A stretch of DNA of 64,000 bases from Flavisolibacter nicotianae. GTDB lineage: Bacteria; Bacteroidota; Bacteroidia; Chitinophagales; Chitinophagaceae. Below are positions 62,875 to 64,000 of this stretch, in pieces (position 1 is the stretch's first letter; each line of letters opens with the position of its first letter). A program made the translations under genes and the position numbers. The notes under the pieces are model-generated. The model did no database searches and was not told the origin of the DNA. It saw nothing but the letters and a program-made list of their open reading frames with translations. The stretch covers positions 558,001-622,000 of the forward strand of contig NZ_RBCI01000001.1 of NCBI RefSeq assembly GCF_003628535.1. The letters are read 5' to 3'.

Positions 62875-63621
62875 ATGAAGATTATCCCGCTTTCCGAAGG
62901 TTCGTTTACCATTGACAAAACCAAACTCTTTGTTCCTTTTGACGAAGACCTGCACGAACTGCAGGACCGACCGGTAGGAAGCCTGTTGGTGGAGATCCAG
63001 CCGTTTGCCGTGGTGACGGCAAGAGATGTTTTGGTGCTGGATGCGGGCCTGGGTTTCAGCGACAGCAATGGTGAGCTGCAGATCCATAAAAATTTGAAAG
63101 CAGCCGGCATCAACCCGGCCGAGGTAACCAAAGTTTTAATGTCGCACCTGCACAAGGACCACACAGGCGGCGTTGCCTTTGGGCCCAACCGGCAATGGCT
63201 GTCGTTTCCCGAAGCCACGTATTACGTACAGGAACGGGAACTGAATTTTGCGCTGGAGAAGGGCTTACCGTCTTTTCACCCGGACGAGATTGAGATCCTG
63301 AAAGACCACCACCAGGTGCACCTCCTGCGTGATGACGAAGGCGTGATCGATGACTATATTTTTTACCAGCATACCGGCGCCCACTCACCGCACCACCAGG
63401 CTTTCTGGATCAAAGAAGGCGGCGAAACGATCTTCTTTGGTGGCGACGTGGCGCCCCAACTCCAGCAAATGAAGATCCGCTACAAAACCAAATACGATTA
63501 CGACCCGGACAAAGCCGTGGCCTACAGGCAGGACTGGTGGAAGCGGGGCAACGACGAAGGCTGGACGTTTTTGTTTTACCACGATATCAAAACGCCGGTG
63601 TACAAGCAAACAAGCCGTTGA
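62875..63621 (+). CDS. MBL-fold metallo-hydrolase
   Basis: The 248-residue protein has the metal-binding motif SHLHKDHTGG (about residues 84-93) and further ligands in QHTGAHSPHHQAF and FFGGDVAPQ. It is cytoplasmic (no signal peptide). MBL-fold hydrolases of this class include lactonases, thioesterases and phosphodiesterase-like enzymes; nothing visible fixes the substrate. It follows rodA by 27 bases, with its own promoter-like element. Confidence 0.85.
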   Translation: MKIIPLSEGSFTIDKTKLFVPFDEDLHELQDRPVGSLLVEIQPFAVVTARDVLVLDAGLGFSDSNGELQIHKNLKAAGINPAEVTKVLMSHLHKDHTGGVAFGPNRQWLSFPEATYYVQERELNFALEKGLPSFHPDEIEILKDHHQVHLLRDDEGVIDDYIFYQHTGAHSPHHQAFWIKEGGETIFFGGDVAPQLQQMKIRYKTKYDYDPDKAVAYRQDWWKRGNDEGWTFLFYHDIKTPVYKQTSR

Positions 63622-63659
63622 GAGAACGGCAGCGGCAGGTTTTGAACCCGGAAACATCG

Positions 63660-64000
63660 TTACAATGAAAGGGTGTTTTCCTTTTGCTGCGCAGACAGCC
63701 TTTCTCTTTCTTCCGCGATATTCAAAACAACCGTCGCCCTAAAATCCTGGTAGCTAATGATGATGCCAATGACGTGGAAAAAGCAAAGAACGAGCAAGTA
63801 AACTCCCTCAAACATGCCAGCCTGCGGTGGGCTCATTGCAGCCCAATTGACTTCATGGATAAGCAGGAAAGCAATAAAACTATAAGGCAAAAGCATCCAT
63901 GCCAGCAAGCTAAAGAACAAGCTGTATGCGACTTTACGGTAACAATTCAAAAACGCTGAAAGCGTAAGCATGCCTGTAAGGCCCGAAAAGAATACATTTT
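63660..64000 (-). CDS. Small inner-membrane protein, 5' end outside window
   Basis: The frame is open from the right edge of the window with no stop between 63972 and 64000, so the ATG at 63971 may not be the true start. The visible 103-113 residues form three membrane segments (SLFFSLLAWMLLPYSFIAFL, MFEGVYLLVLCFFHVIGIII) and end with a charged tail (NIAEERERLSAQQKENTLSL). No family recognised. Confidence 0.55.
   Translation of the reverse strand, partial: NVFFSGLTGMLTLSAFLNCYRKVAYSLFFSLLAWMLLPYSFIAFLLIHEVNWAAMSPPQAGMFEGVYLLVLCFFHVIGIIISYQDFRATVVLNIAEERERLSAQQKENTLSL

Noticed and set aside
61912-63087. 391-residue minus-strand open frame
   Set aside because: Antisense shadow of rodA and the start of the MBL gene, His/Gln-rich with no domain.
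1-64000. CRISPR arrays, tRNA or rRNA genes, complete insertion sequences
   Set aside because: I looked for regularly spaced repeats, cloverleaf-type segments and transposase motifs, and found none. The repeats that are present are short inverted units without spacers of even length. A tRNA search program could still find one that I missed.

Overview
The window is a stretch of chromosome from a Bacteroidota bacterium, most likely a member of the Chitinophagaceae or a close relative. The evidence is a SusC/SusD/SusE polysaccharide utilisation locus, two proteins with C-terminal type IX secretion sorting domains, fused isobutyryl-CoA mutase (IcmF), malate:quinone oxidoreductase, and several genes preceded by the Bacteroidota promoter element TAnnTTTG. 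Genes are densely packed, often with ATGA overlaps. I saw no rRNA, tRNA, CRISPR array, prophage or complete insertion sequence.

Region 1 (1-6365) is the end of a phenylacetate degradation cluster: the C-terminal part of PaaZ (cut by the window edge), a frameshifted GxxExxY gene, a crotonase, PaaD, a secreted S10 carboxypeptidase, then a second transcription unit PaaG-PaaI-TVP38 membrane protein-PaaY. Region 2 (6434-13485) holds a T9SS-sorted protein, a five-gene minus-strand operon (2TM protein, periplasmic protein, two paralogous membrane proteins, winged-helix regulator), a TonB-dependent receptor and a small secreted protein. Region 3 (13912-23901) holds icmF, a voltage-gated-type K+ channel, several small DUF proteins, mqo, a response regulator and a DgkA-type kinase.

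Region 4 (24037-29912) is a tight four-gene operon: hybrid histidine kinase with C-terminal HPt, receiver protein, membrane-anchored HEAT-repeat protein and processive GT2 glycosyltransferase. It looks like a phosphorelay wired to exopolysaccharide synthesis and is one of the best candidates for an undescribed system. Region 5 (30266-33904) contains a Cys-rich solo PAS protein, three small disordered hydrophilic proteins and a long-chain acyl-CoA synthetase.

Region 6 (34083-48609) is a glycan locus: a GH2 beta-galactosidase fused to a GH53 endo-galactanase, two SusE/F-type proteins, SusD, SusC, a Nudix-type regulator with a degenerate Nudix box, and a T9SS-sorted GH13 amylase-like enzyme. The susC promoter and the GH13-regulator promoter share an exact 11-bp motif that I propose as an operator. 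Region 7 (48902-64000) is mainly housekeeping: ligA with an in-frame palindromic insertion, a NUMOD4/HNH-type protein, zwf and gnd bracketed by GTTCAC-type inverted repeats, a dihaem cytochrome c, an AhpD-like protein, korB without korA, a gamma-carbonic anhydrase, mrdA-rodA, an MBL-fold hydrolase and a truncated membrane protein gene at the right edge.
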